A program made the position numbers and the translations under genes. This document shows, piece by piece, positions 16,612 to 27,760 of a stretch of 64,000 nt of DNA (within the stretch, counting starts at the first letter, position 1; each line of letters begins with the position of its first letter). The notes under the pieces were generated by a model, which saw nothing but the letters and a program-made list of their open reading frames with translations, was not told the origin of the DNA and ran no database searches. The stretch comes from JANNUT01 sp046331425 (GTDB lineage Bacteria > Acidobacteriota > Polarisedimenticolia > J045): assembly GCA_046331425.1 (NCBI GenBank), contig JAXLQU010000005.1:138958-202957 (forward strand). The letters run 5' to 3'.

Positions 16612-18965
16612 CCCAGACTCTTGAGCCGGTCGATGGTTTCGGGATCGAGTTCTTGCTCGCTCGTTCCCAGCGCTCGATAGATTTCGCGACTGGCGGCCAC
16701 GTGCCCATCGACCAACTCGCGCAGTCGAGCCAGATCGTTTGGTCTTTTGCTGGCGAGATCGACCTGTTCGTGTGGGTCGAGTGCGAGGTCGTAGAGTAGT
16801 TCGCGCCGTCCGCCCTTTGTTTCGCGACGAACATACTTCAGTGAGCCTTCCCAGACAGCGAATAGCGGCTCCGCACGACGTCCGATCGCCTCTGCAAACG
16901 CAGGTTTGGTAGCGGCCCCGTCGCGCCAGACAGGTTGCAGCGAGTCCCCCTGCCCCAGGACCTTTGCAACGCCCGCCAAGTCTAGCAGCGTGGCCGGAAG
17001 GTTGGTCAGCGACGTCGGCGTTTCGATCACGCGCGCCGCAGGGATCCGTCCCGGAGCGCTGATCACTAACGGCACGTGAGTGACTTCCTCGAACAGTGTG
17101 TCGCCATGATCGAACTGCCCTCGCTCGAAGATCTCCTCGCCATGGTCGCTCGTCACCACGATCACCGTCTGCTCCAACAAGCCGCGACGACGCAGATCTT
17201 CCACGAGCGACCCTACCAATCCATCGGTGTACGCCACCTGCCCATCGTACAGATCACGAAACGCCAGCACGTCCGAAGGCGCCGGCGGAAACAGATTGAG
17301 CTGAAAGCGGTAGTAGTCCCTGATCGGGACACGCGCCGTCGGCCAAGCAAAGCCGACATGATCCTTGGATGCGAACTTGGTTCGCAGCTCGCGCGGCGCG
17401 TGATACGGCTGATGCGGAGCGTACGTATGCACGAACAGAAACCACGGGCCACGTGCGCCCGTTCCTTCCAGCTCTGCGAGCGCCGCAGCGGTGGTCGCGT
17501 CACGAGAACCGCGCAAGTCGGAGCGATAGCTTCGGAACCCCTGATCGAAACCGAAACGTCCAGACACCCACCCGTTCTCGGTGACCGCCGCCGCGCGATA
17601 ACCAGCGCGAGAGAGCGCCTCTGCCAACATCTCTTCCCGTCCGCTGCCGCGCACGGCGAGTCGACGGTCCGGGAACAGGTAGCCACGCGTCGACTCCAGG
17701 TCCGGCAGCACACCGTGCGCTGCCGGACTGATGCCGGACAGCATCGAATAGTGCGATGGCAGCGTCCAATTGCTTGGCGCTTCAGCGCGCGCAAACCTTA
17801 CACCGCTCGCTGCCAATGCATCGATTGCCGGACTGGTCGCTCGCCCCGACCCATAGCTGCCGATCCGATCGGCACGCAGCGTGTCGAGCGAGATCAGCAG
17901 GATGTTGGGACGCGTATCGGCGCTGCGTGTCTGCGCGGTGCTTGGCAACGGCATCGGCTCGCCGAACCGAGCACCCTCCGGCGGGTCACGCCTGAACCAA
18001 CGCGCCCACCGCGAGGTTGGGCCGACACGAAACTCAACGCTCTGCTGCGCACCGGCGGGGCCAGGAGGCAGATCGAGGAGATGCGTGACCCAAACCCCCG
18101 ACTCGCCCGTGCTGTCACCATGGATCACGTCGAGTAGCGGCGTCCCGGCGCCATCACCAGCGACGACCTCGGCTGCAAACCAAGCGGAACTCGCGCGATC
18201 CACATGGCACGCGACCTCGATGGTCGATCCCGCGGGAAACTCCCGCACGAAACGAGTCTCTGCACCGCGAGGGTGCCATTCCACATCGTCGCCATGAGCG
18301 ACGCCGGGAGTCGACTCGCGAGGTGGATCGTCCAGCGCCCCCTCTTTCCGGAGTTGTGCCTCGTATACCTTCGCGAACTCCTGCCTCGGCCCATCGCTGG
18401 GCTGATGCAGTCGTTCCAGGACATTCATCAACTGATAGCGCGACTCGAGATGTGAACTGCTCGCGGCCATCGCCTTTTCGAATTGCTCGCGCGCCGACGT
18501 CAGGTCACCGCGCGCCAAGAAGTTCAAGCCAAGGTGATAGTGCGCCGGCGCATAGGCTTGCCCCAGGACCTTGGCCTGTTCGATCGCGCTCTCCAGATGC
18601 GCGCGCCCCGCGTCGAGTTGGCCGTTGACCATCTCGGAATATCCGAGCAATGCCAGCACGCGGGGGTTGTCTCGGGGCAACTGTTCCAGTAGCGCCACCG
18701 TCTCATTCGTGCGGCCAAGTGTGGCCAACAGCTTGGCGCGCTCGACGACAAGTTCTTGCGACTGCGGAAAGCTCTGGGCTCCTTTGGCCAAGAGTTTCTC
18801 CGCTTCGCCCATTCGATCCTCAGCCTGCAGAGTTCGGGCCGACGCGAGAATCGCTTCAGGGTCGTCAGGCATTGGTGGCGCGACGCGCTGTCGCGACGGC
18901 GGGTTGCCGCACGCGTACAGTGCGAAAAGCAGGGACCAGCACGCTAGGGTCCGTATACCTCGCAT
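16599..18965 (-). CDS. TPR / sulfatase-superfamily lipoprotein with Thr at the nucleophile site
   Basis: ATG 18963-18965 gives a 788-residue lipoprotein (LLFALYAC lipobox). Residues about 30-230 are TPR repeats, then a beta-rich linker, then an alkaline-phosphatase/sulfatase domain from about residue 370. That domain shows NILLISLDTLRADRIGSYG, a VVTSDHGEEI metal motif and a terminal hydrolase region. The sulfatase CxPxR signature is replaced by TLPSH (WTLPSHYSMLSG). No formylglycine can form, but Thr is the nucleophile in related phosphoethanolamine and glycerol-phosphate transferases. I therefore call it a superfamily member of unknown substrate. It is 7 bases downstream of prmA. Confidence 0.85.
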   Translation of the reverse strand: MRGIRTLACWSLLFALYACGNPPSRQRVAPPMPDDPEAILASARTLQAEDRMGEAEKLLAKGAQSFPQSQELVVERAKLLATLGRTNETVALLEQLPRDNPRVLALLGYSEMVNGQLDAGRAHLESAIEQAKVLGQAYAPAHYHLGLNFLARGDLTSAREQFEKAMAASSSHLESRYQLMNVLERLHQPSDGPRQEFAKVYEAQLRKEGALDDPPRESTPGVAHGDDVEWHPRGAETRFVREFPAGSTIEVACHVDRASSAWFAAEVVAGDGAGTPLLDVIHGDSTGESGVWVTHLLDLPPGPAGAQQSVEFRVGPTSRWARWFRRDPPEGARFGEPMPLPSTAQTRSADTRPNILLISLDTLRADRIGSYGSGRATSPAIDALAASGVRFARAEAPSNWTLPSHYSMLSGISPAAHGVLPDLESTRGYLFPDRRLAVRGSGREEMLAEALSRAGYRAAAVTENGWVSGRFGFDQGFRSYRSDLRGSRDATTAAALAELEGTGARGPWFLFVHTYAPHQPYHAPRELRTKFASKDHVGFAWPTARVPIRDYYRFQLNLFPPAPSDVLAFRDLYDGQVAYTDGLVGSLVEDLRRRGLLEQTVIVVTSDHGEEIFERGQFDHGDTLFEEVTHVPLVISAPGRIPAARVIETPTSLTNLPATLLDLAGVAKVLGQGDSLQPVWRDGAATKPAFAEAIGRRAEPLFAVWEGSLKYVRRETKGGRRELLYDLALDPHEQVDLASKRPNDLARLRELVDGHVAASREIYRALGTSEQELDPETIDRLKSLGYAR

Positions 18966-18972
18966 CACGCCA

Positions 18973-19851
18973 TCACCTCCGCCAAGACAGAGCGCACCAT
19001 TCATTTCGCTCTCTACGCTGCGCGAGCGCGCCACCTTCGGCCAACCATGCCGCATGGACCAGAGCCTCATCTGCGAGCGTGAACCCCGAGAGGACCGCGT
19101 AGCCATCGGGGGCGAGCCGGGAGAAGAGCGAGGCAGCTCCACGAACCAACGCGGTGCGATGGATGTTGGCCAAGATCAGGTCGAACTGCCGGCGACGCCC
19201 GATCTCTCGCATTGACCCGGCTCTCAGATCGATCTTCTCGAGCACTCCGTTGAGTTGGAGATTCTCGCGTGCGACCGGCACCGTCTCGGGGTCGTTGTCC
19301 AAGGCCAGGACGTCGCCCGCACCAGCCTTGGCCGCTGCAATCGCGAGAATCCCGGAACCGGTCCCGAGGTCGAGCACGCGAGCGCCAGTTCTGATCGTTT
19401 CGCTCAGCAGTTCTAGGCACATCGCGGTGGTTGGATGCTCGCCCGTACCGAACGCTCTACCCGGCGGAAGCAGAATCTCGAACACTCCCGGCGCAGCGAC
19501 GGGTCGCGGCTCATCGATGTCGTATACCGCGAATTTGCCGGCGAACATTGCACCCCGTTGACGCAATGTGGCCTCGAGCCAGCCGGTATCCACGATCGGC
19601 TCAGCTTCCGGCGTGGTCGCCCTAACGCCATCGAGTTCGCTCAACGCCCGCAACGCTTCTGCAGCATCAGAATGAGCGACGAACCAGGCCTGAACTTCGA
19701 CGCGTCGTGGGCCGGCCGGTGCGGTCTGCATCCCTTCGACACCATGAAAAACCAAGAGCCCAGAGAGGACGTCTTCCAGATCTTTCGAGCAGACGAAGGA
19801 CAGTCGATACCAGGTCCCTGGAATTCTTCGCCGCGCCGAGACCTCGTTCAC
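18973..19851 (-). CDS. prmA: Ribosomal protein L11 methyltransferase
   Basis: PrmA trimethylates ribosomal protein L11 using S-adenosylmethionine. The 292-residue protein has the N-terminal substrate domain and a class I methyltransferase domain with motif I VLDLGTGSGILAIAAAKAG, preceded by the family-typical GRAFGTGEHPTTAMCLELL. The motif IV region reads LILANIHRTALV. GTG 19849-19851 was chosen because it lies one base after the dnaJ stop; the frame extends to 19983 inside dnaJ. dnaJ-prmA adjacency is common in several phyla. RsmE, often next, is replaced here by the sulfatase-like gene. Confidence 0.93.
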   Translation of the reverse strand: MNEVSARRRIPGTWYRLSFVCSKDLEDVLSGLLVFHGVEGMQTAPAGPRRVEVQAWFVAHSDAAEALRALSELDGVRATTPEAEPIVDTGWLEATLRQRGAMFAGKFAVYDIDEPRPVAAPGVFEILLPPGRAFGTGEHPTTAMCLELLSETIRTGARVLDLGTGSGILAIAAAKAGAGDVLALDNDPETVPVARENLQLNGVLEKIDLRAGSMREIGRRRQFDLILANIHRTALVRGAASLFSRLAPDGYAVLSGFTLADEALVHAAWLAEGGALAQRRERNEWCALSWRR

Positions 19852-19852
19852 C

Positions 19853-21000
19853 TCAACGATCCCCAGTGAACAGATCCTTGACCTTGTCCAGGAGCGTACG
19901 GTCATCCTCCGGAGGGAACTCGCCGCGTGCCGCGCGCCGTTCGTGTTCGATCTTTCGAAGCTCCTCCCACAACGCGCGCTCACGCTCGTCGAGCTGGCTC
20001 GGCACCTCAGGGATCACATGCACGTGATGATCACCACGTGTTCGACTGTTGAGTTTCTGCACTCCCTTGCCGCGAAGTCCGAAAACGGCACCTGGTTCGG
20101 TCCCTGCCGGAAGCTCGAACGATTCATCGCCGTGGACGGTCGACACCGAGAACGTGCCGCCGAGCACCAGGTCGGCGAAGGTCACCGTCAACGGCGCATG
20201 CACATCGGCGCCATCGCGCCGAAACGTCGGGTGTGGCCTGACACCGATGTCGACGTAAAGATCGCCGGCAGGCGCACCACGATCCCCCGCTTCTCCTTCG
20301 TTGGACAAGCGCAGTCTCGTGCCGTCGTTCACCCCTGCGGGGACGCGCACCTTGACGCTTCGTTCGGTGCGCAAGCGCCCTGTACCGCTGCATTCGCTGC
20401 AGGGCTTCGTAATCCGCTTGCCGACACCACTGCAGTGAGGACAGGTCTGCGCCAGACGAATAAAGCCGGTCGACATGACGATCGTGCCGCTACCGCGGCA
20501 ACCATTGCAGACCTGAATGCCATCGGGAGCGGCACCGTCACCACGACAGACCGGGCATGACTCGTGCCGCGGGATCTTGAGTTTGACCTCGGTCCCAAAG
20601 GCCGCCTCCTCGAAGTCGATCTCGAGTTGGTATCGGAGGTCGGCGCCCTGGCGAGGGCCGCTGCGACGACCTCCAAATCCGCCGCCGAAGAACGCCTCGA
20701 AGATGTCCTCGAGTCCTCCTGGACGCCGCGCCGCGAAAACAAGTCCTCGATTGTAGTCCCGCTCCCGCGGAAGGGCCATCCGCTCCGAACTGGTCACGTA
20801 GTGGGCGCGCTTCTGTCCGGATCGCTCGGCACCGAGTAGGCGGCGGTCAGTTCTTTGAAATGCTCCTCGGCGTCGGCACGATCCGGATTGCGATCGGGAT
20901 GAAGCTCCATCGCCTTCCGGCGATAGGCTTTCTTGATCTCCTCCGCCGATGCGGTCCGAGATACTTCGAGAACTTCGTAATAGTCGCGGCTGGCGGACAC
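19853..21000 (-). CDS. dnaJ: Chaperone DnaJ, reading frame interrupted
   Basis: DnaJ delivers unfolded proteins to DnaK and stimulates its ATPase. The J domain starts at ATG 20998-21000 (SRDYYEVLEVSRTASAEEIK) and holds the HPD motif. After LTAAYSV the frame is lost. The zinc-finger part resumes in another frame from about 20,760 and has four CxxCxGxG modules (CPVCRGDG, CNGCRGSG, CPHCSGVG, CSECSGTG), then the C-terminal domains to LLDKVKDLFTGDR. Between 20,760 and 20,840 homologous peptides jump frame at least twice; the sequence there looks as if it once read SDPDKRAHYDQFGADGP. A sequencing error is likely. The gene follows dnaK by 48 bases. Confidence 0.85.
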
Positions 21001-21048
21001 GGGTCGGGATATTACGCGGCCGCCCCAGGTCGGTCCAACCGATTCCGC

Positions 21049-22872
<1,824 letters not shown>

Positions 22873-22940
22873 TGCGCCTCCCAATCGTTTTTCGCCGCAC
22901 CCTCTCCGGAACCCACCAACCTCATCCGAACATGGCGCGG

Positions 22941-23477
22941 CTAGTCCTGTTCTGAATCAATCTGGTTCCCAACGGGTGCAACGTCCATGGGTACGGCAAC
23001 TCGTACCAGTGCGGGGCGCACGATCTCCCCTCCCAGTACGTAGCCGACCCGCAAGGTCTCCAGCACGGTCCCCTCGGGGACCCGGTCGGTGGGGGTTACG
23101 AGCGCCGCTTCCTGCACCGATGGGTCGAACGTGCCGCCCATCTCCTCGATTCGCTCCAGACCGTTCTGGCGATAGACATCCCATAGGCCGCGCAAGGCGA
23201 GCCTCACCCCGCCTTGCATCTGCTCCGGGTCGGGGCGCTTTCGAATGCAGTCTTCCAGCGCGTCCAACGCCGGCAGCATGGCGATCAACGCTTGTCGCCA
23301 ACCGGTTCGGCGCCCCTCCTCGCGCAAGACGGCGGGCGGAATGGTGGGTGAGGGCGGCAACGCGCGAGGGCGCTCGGCCTCGGTCGGAGACACGTCCTGG
23401 ATCTCGTTCAGATCCTCGTCCAGTCCCACCACCTCGAGAATTTCGACATCCAGATCCTGGTCGCGATCCCGGGTCAT
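22941..23477 (-). CDS. grpE: GrpE-type nucleotide exchange factor, shortened coiled coil
   Basis: GrpE releases ADP from DnaK. The 178-residue product keeps the four-helix region (MLPALDALEDCI) and the C-terminal beta domain, with FDPSVQEAAL and GYVLGGEIVRPALVRVAVP matching the family. The long N-terminal dimerising helix normally containing DxxRxxADFxNxRKR is not recognisable. In its place is a Pro-rich, acidic stretch (about 25-55). The start ATG overlaps the hrcA side: its first bases lie within the hrcA stop (ATGA). The shortened stalk may alter dimerisation or thermosensing. Confidence 0.85.
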   Translation of the reverse strand: MTRDRDQDLDVEILEVVGLDEDLNEIQDVSPTEAERPRALPPSPTIPPAVLREEGRRTGWRQALIAMLPALDALEDCIRKRPDPEQMQGGVRLALRGLWDVYRQNGLERIEEMGGTFDPSVQEAALVTPTDRVPEGTVLETLRVGYVLGGEIVRPALVRVAVPMDVAPVGNQIDSEQD

Positions 23478-24559
23478 CCATTTCCCTCGGACGTGTCACC
23501 GTCATCACGCCCCAAGACATCACTAATAGTCCTGGCGAAGTGATCGACCAGCGCGACCGCCCGGGCGTATTCCATCCGGCGGGGACCGACGATCCCAACC
23601 AGGCCCTTCATTTGGGGTCCAACCTGGTATGGGCTGGCGATAACCGAGACCCCGGAAAGCTCTGGATCCAGGGCTTCCGAGCCGATGATCACCTGGACGC
23701 CGCGACCCACCAGGCAGCGATCCAAAAGCCGAACCAGACGGGTCCGTTCATCGAATGTGCGCATGATTTCTCTCAACCGGAGCACATCCTTGAATTCCGG
23801 TAGATCGAGCAGGTGCGAGGTCCCTTCCAAGATCAGGTCGGCCCCTTCCCCGGCCATCGGTGTTTCCAGCCATTGCACCAGCGCCGCCACGGCCCGCTGA
23901 CCGAGCCGTTGGACCCAACTCGTGTCCTCGCGCATCGATCCGACGATCCCGGCGCGCGCCTGCGGTAACGTGATCCCGGCAAAGTGCTCGCGAAGTCTCG
24001 ACGACCATCGATCCAGCTCCTCTTGAGCCAGATCTTCGTCCGATTCGATGACGCGATGAGTGACCATCCCGGCACGACTGACAAAGATCGCTACGATCCG
24101 TCGTGGCGCGATACGAACGAACTCGACGTATTCGAGTTGCGCAGCTTCCAGGTCGGGTGAGAGCACGACGCTGACCTGGTTGGTGAGATCGGAGAGCAGT
24201 TTGCTCGCCTTGCTGAGCATCGTTTTGATCTCACCCTGACTCAAAAGCAGCTCTTCGATCTGACGAACATCGCGCGCCGGCAGTTTGCGCGAGGAACTCA
24301 GCAACTCGTCGACGAAGTAGCGATACCCCTTATCGGTCGGAACTCGGCCGGCCGAGGTGTGCGGTTGTTCGATGAAACCGCGTTCCGTAAGGTCGGCCAT
24401 GATGTTGCGGATCGTGGCCGGGGAGAGTTGTTCGGACGAAAAACGAGCCGCGAATCGCGAGCCGATCGGCTCCCCCGTCTTGACATGTTCATGAACGATG
24501 ATCCGCAGCACCTCTTGGTGCCGCTGGTCCAGTGGCGGCAGATCGCTAAGACGACTCAT
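23474..24559 (-). CDS. hrcA: Heat-inducible transcription repressor HrcA
   Basis: HrcA represses class I heat-shock genes by binding CIRCE operators. The 361-residue protein has the N-terminal winged helix (LSPATIRNIMADLTERGFIE, then TSAGRVPTDKGYRYFVDELL) and the central dimerisation/insert domains. A late GVSVIASPYQVGPQMKGLVG block is typical of the family, as is the VGPRRMEYARAV tail. It is the first gene of hrcA-grpE-dnaK-dnaJ-prmA. I found no CIRCE inverted repeat upstream of hrcA or of dnaK. A candidate promoter sits at 24570-24599, so close to the ATG that the mRNA leader would be only a few bases. Confidence 0.95.
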   Translation of the reverse strand: MSRLSDLPPLDQRHQEVLRIIVHEHVKTGEPIGSRFAARFSSEQLSPATIRNIMADLTERGFIEQPHTSAGRVPTDKGYRYFVDELLSSSRKLPARDVRQIEELLLSQGEIKTMLSKASKLLSDLTNQVSVVLSPDLEAAQLEYVEFVRIAPRRIVAIFVSRAGMVTHRVIESDEDLAQEELDRWSSRLREHFAGITLPQARAGIVGSMREDTSWVQRLGQRAVAALVQWLETPMAGEGADLILEGTSHLLDLPEFKDVLRLREIMRTFDERTRLVRLLDRCLVGRGVQVIIGSEALDPELSGVSVIASPYQVGPQMKGLVGIVGPRRMEYARAVALVDHFARTISDVLGRDDGDTSEGNG

Positions 24560-24569
24560 CGCGAGCTAG

Positions 24570-24599
24570 CTTATAGGCGAGACCGCCCGATTCCCGCAA
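24570..24599 (-). promoter_or_regulatory. Candidate promoter of the hrcA heat-shock operon
   Basis: On the minus strand TTGCGG (24594-24599) and TATAAG (24570-24575) are separated by 18 bases. The -10 box ends ten bases before the hrcA ATG, so the predicted transcript would start about 3-5 bases upstream of the start codon and lack a Shine-Dalgarno sequence. No CIRCE repeat overlaps it. Boxes were found by eye. Confidence 0.4.
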
Positions 24600-24634
24600 G
24601 CTCGCTTGAGCAACGGCATCGAGGGAGACGGCTG

Positions 24635-25700
24635 TCAGGCTTGGGCCTGCTCCAGTAGCCACGACTTCATGAAACCGTTCAAGTCGCCGTCCAAGACCCG
24701 ATCGGCATCACCCATCTCGAAATCGGTGCGGTGATCTTTCACCATCCGGTACGGGGCCAACACGTAACTGCGGATCTGCGACCCGAATTCCGAAATGACT
24801 CTACCTTTGCGCCCGCCGCCTTTGGCACGTTCTCATCGCGCGTTCGTGCAACGCGCGCTCGTACATCCGCGCCCGCAACCACCTTCATCGCCTTGCTCAT
24901 TCTTCAGTTACGTTGCGCTCGTCCTGACGCCACGATATCTGTCGGGATGTGGGTGATACGTACCGCGCTGTCGGTCACGTTCACATGCTGCCCGCCGGCG
25001 CCGGAGCTTCGAACGTGTCGATGCGCAGATCTTTTGTCCAGGATTGATCTTGATGTCATCGTCGATCTCGGCGATGACATCGACTGCCGCAAACGACGCC
25101 TGACGCCACAGGACGAACGGACTGATCCGCACCGCCGGTGCACGCCGCGTTCGCTCTTCAACCAACCGTGGCGTCCGCCCCGACCACGCGCAGTGTGGCG
25201 CTTTTGATCCCAGCCCCATCTCCGTCGAGCCGATCGGCAGTTCTGCCACGAATCCGCGGCGCTCAGCCCAGCGCAGGTATACGCGTGCGCGGTCGGCCCA
25301 GTCCTGAGCCTCCAGGCTGCCGGCTCCCGGATGAATCTCGACGATTGCGTTGCGGTGATCGTCACCCGAGAGGATCAATGCAACTTCTACGTCGCTGAGC
25401 GCTGGATCGAGCAGATCGAGTTGCGCGGCGAAATCGTCCAATCCGCCGCCTTCCGCGTCGAGTTCCAGCAGTGCCTCGGCGTCGATCAGCAGGGCGGCGA
25501 CCTTCTTGCTCTGCGTCACCTGCGCCAGGATCTGACCGTCGGTGATTGAGTTCGGCAGCTTTGTCGGGGTCGTTCCAGACGTCACCTCGCCAATTTCTTG
25601 ATCGAGAGCCGCGAGTTCGAGTTCTTAACTCGCTGCGTCAAAGAAACCTCCTGAGCGGCTCGCTCTTCTTCAGTCGCTGCCACCGCAGGGTCGTCGTCAC
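24635..25700 (-). pseudogene. prfB: Peptide chain release factor 2, many frameshifts
   Basis: RF2 releases peptides at UGA and UAA. All RF2 landmarks are present in order but spread over the three minus-strand frames: a GTG start at 25698-25700 leading to the programmed UGA, VWNDPDKAAELN (about 25,545-25,580), AIVEIHPGAG and AQDWAD, YLRWAERRGF, the GGQ loop SGAGGQHVNVTDSAVRITH (GGQ codons 24988-24996), and the C-terminus GSQIRSYVLAPYRMVKDHRT down to the stop at 24635. At least five frame changes are needed. Total span fits a full-length RF2 of about 355-365 residues. Since RF2 is essential and motifs are conserved, accumulated indel errors in the sequence are more likely than true decay. It follows lnt. 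Confidence 0.8.
25637..25652 (-). promoter_or_regulatory. prfB programmed +1 frameshift site
   Basis: The minus strand reads AGGAGG (25647-25652), three bases, then CTTTGAC (25637-25643). This is the classic RF2 autoregulatory site: an internal Shine-Dalgarno sequence, the slippery CUU and an in-frame UGA (25638-25640). From GTG 25700 the UGA would be codon 21; in E. coli it is codon 26. Low RF2 favours the +1 shift, high RF2 favours termination. The downstream +1 frame meets a TAA after four codons, which fits the other indels in this region. Confidence 0.8.
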
Positions 25701-25727
25701 GCATCGTCGCCTCGCACTTCTTCGTTG

Positions 25728-27296
25728 TCAGCGTCGGTCGCCGACCGCCGTGGCGTGCCGCCTTTGCCGCGGAGCAACGGTCATCGCCGATCGGCGAGAC
25801 CTGGCACGACGCTCGCGATAACCGCACCACCAGGCCATCGCAGCGGTCGCGAGGTAGCACGACGCCCCCGCGAGCACGCGGCCAACAGTCGATCCGGAGG
25901 GGCACGCGTCCCAGTTCTAAATCAGCAATCAACAGCCCGGCTCCATCAGCGGTTGTTCGGCCACGATCTTCCCGCGCCGATCGACCAGCAGCGACTCCGG
26001 TGTTGCCGCGCGTGCCATGGGGTAATCGATCTGGTTGGCGCTACGAAGCACCGCGTGCATGAGGTGTTGTCGCGTCCTCCTTGTCGTGCCGAACCACGAG
26101 TCGTTGGTTTGATTGATCAACAGGTTGGCGCCTGCATGCACGAGTTCGCGCGCCAACTCGGGGAACACCGCCTCGAAGCAGACCAAAGTGCCGCTTGGCG
26201 GCGCCCACGTCCATCACGACTGGTGCACCGCCCGGCACGAAGTCTTCGCTGACGGCGAGCAGTGAGCCGAACAGCGGCCGGAGCGGAAGATACTCACCGA
26301 ACGGGACGAGCTGTCGCTTCGGGGCGATCGCGGCGATCTCCGCGCCGCGGGACGATCAACACCGACGAATTCTTGCCAGTTGTCAGGGCCGAGTTGTGCT
26401 CACGCTGGTCAGGATCAACGGCAAACCGGTGCCGGTCGACCAGGGCGCGGACTTCTCGCTGGGTACGGTGCGTCGGAGTCGATCTCATAGCCGGTCGACG
26501 ACTCGGGCCAAACCAACAGCTGCGCGCCATCGCGCGCTGCTCGCAGACTCAATTCGAAATACGCCTCGAGCTGTCGCGTCCTTGCCACGAGGGATCGCCG
26601 CCTGGAGCACGGCAACGCGCAGTTTTTCACCGCGCGGCAGTCGGGCTTGAACCATCGCGCCACCGATGGATGCTGTCGCCAGCAACAAGACCGCGATTCC
26701 GATCGAGGTCGCGGCTCGAACTCCCGGTCTCGAGAGCCAGCACGCAATCGTTGCGGCGATCAGCGCCAGCAACAACGACAAGCCAGTAGCACCGATCAGC
26801 GCAGCAATCGGCGGTGCGAAATCGAGCAGCGCGTGCGCAGCGGCCAAGAACCCCACGGGAACGGAAACGGAATCCACTCTCGCAACGTCTCCCACCCGGT
26901 CCACAGCAACGGTGCGACAAACACCATCCGCGCCACACCGAACGGCAGAGCACAGCGCGGGCCAAAAACCGCAAACAGCAGCAGCATAAAGACCCATCGT
27001 GCGCCGCCGATGAACGACCGCCGATCGCGCCACGAACGGGCCAAGCGTGCCAGAACTGATCGGCTGACGAACCAACGCATCACCGCGTAAGCGAAGAACC
27101 CAACGACCCAGCCCTCGCGAAGCCTTAGCGGGCGACGCGCCCAGCGCCAACGCAAACCAAATCGCCAACGCAGGCACCGCCAGCCACCACCACCCGGGAT
27201 GAGGGAAAGACGCTCCGCACGCTGCGCCTGCCAACACGGCGCCCAACGGACTGAGCGTGGCCCGCCAACTGATCGCGAACGGGGCGACTTCGTCAA
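25728..27296 (-). pseudogene. lnt: Apolipoprotein N-acyltransferase, many frameshifts
   Basis: Lnt adds the third acyl chain to lipoproteins in the inner membrane. The N-terminal part is a series of hydrophobic segments in two alternating frames (GWWWLAVPALAIWFALALG; MVFVAPLLWTGWETLREWIP). The nitrilase-like domain keeps all three catalytic residues in different frames: Glu in LLVWPESS (26502-26504), Lys in APKRQLVPFGEYLP (26317-26319) and Cys in VCFEAVFPE (26178-26180). INQTNDSWFG and the final membrane segment ending at TGA 25728-25730 are also recognisable. At least five indels interrupt the gene. The likely start is TTG 27294-27296, overlapping the SPOR stop. Sequence error is the favoured explanation. 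Confidence 0.8.
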
Positions 27297-27760
27297 TGTG
27301 AACGCGGAACGACGCGCACACTGCCCGCCGGCAACGCAACGAGCTTGTTCGCGGCAGCGCGCGCGGCGCTCTCGGTTTCATACGGCCCGGCTGCGACTCG
27401 GAAACCGCCGTCAGGATTGCGCACGACGACGGCTGGAACACCCGCCTTCAGAGCGATGCCGCGACGCGTTTCAGCGGCACTCCGGTCGGGCACGGTGCCG
27501 AGGTCGAGATCCCACGCCGCGCGTGCGAGGGGCTCGCTGTCGCCGCGGTCGAACACCGATTTTGCAGCGCTGTCTTCCACCGGACTGAAGCTGCTGCCGT
27601 TCTTCCGCTCCTGGACGACCTGCGGAGACGCCGTGGTGCGACCGAGCGTAAAGGCCGCCGCCAACAACAAGATCGCGACGGCAATGAGCAGTACCACGCG
27701 CGGCATGTCGAGCGTGAACTCGAGTTCCGTGACGATGTCGTCGGGAGAGCGTGGATTCAC
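27293..27760 (-). CDS. Membrane-anchored SPOR-domain protein
   Basis: This 155-residue protein has one membrane segment at about 20-40 (VVLLIAVAILLLAAAFTLG), an N-in orientation and a periplasmic C-terminal SPOR-like repeat (GGFRVAAGPYETESAARAAA). SPOR domains bind denuded peptidoglycan glycan strands at the septum. The middle part resembles the first half of a SPOR fold (VPAVVVRNP). The start overlaps the GGDEF stop (ATGA) and the stop overlaps lnt. Homology is judged by pattern and is not strong. A role in envelope or division-site targeting is inferred. Confidence 0.65.
   Translation of the reverse strand: MNPRSPDDIVTELEFTLDMPRVVLLIAVAILLLAAAFTLGRTTASPQVVQERKNGSSFSPVEDSAAKSVFDRGDSEPLARAAWDLDLGTVPDRSAAETRRGIALKAGVPAVVVRNPDGGFRVAAGPYETESAARAAANKLVALPAGSVRVVPRSH

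Noticed and set aside
22873..24640. Search for CIRCE operator
   Set aside because: No GCACTC-N9-GAGTGC type repeat was seen in the hrcA-dnaK segment, so none is annotated.
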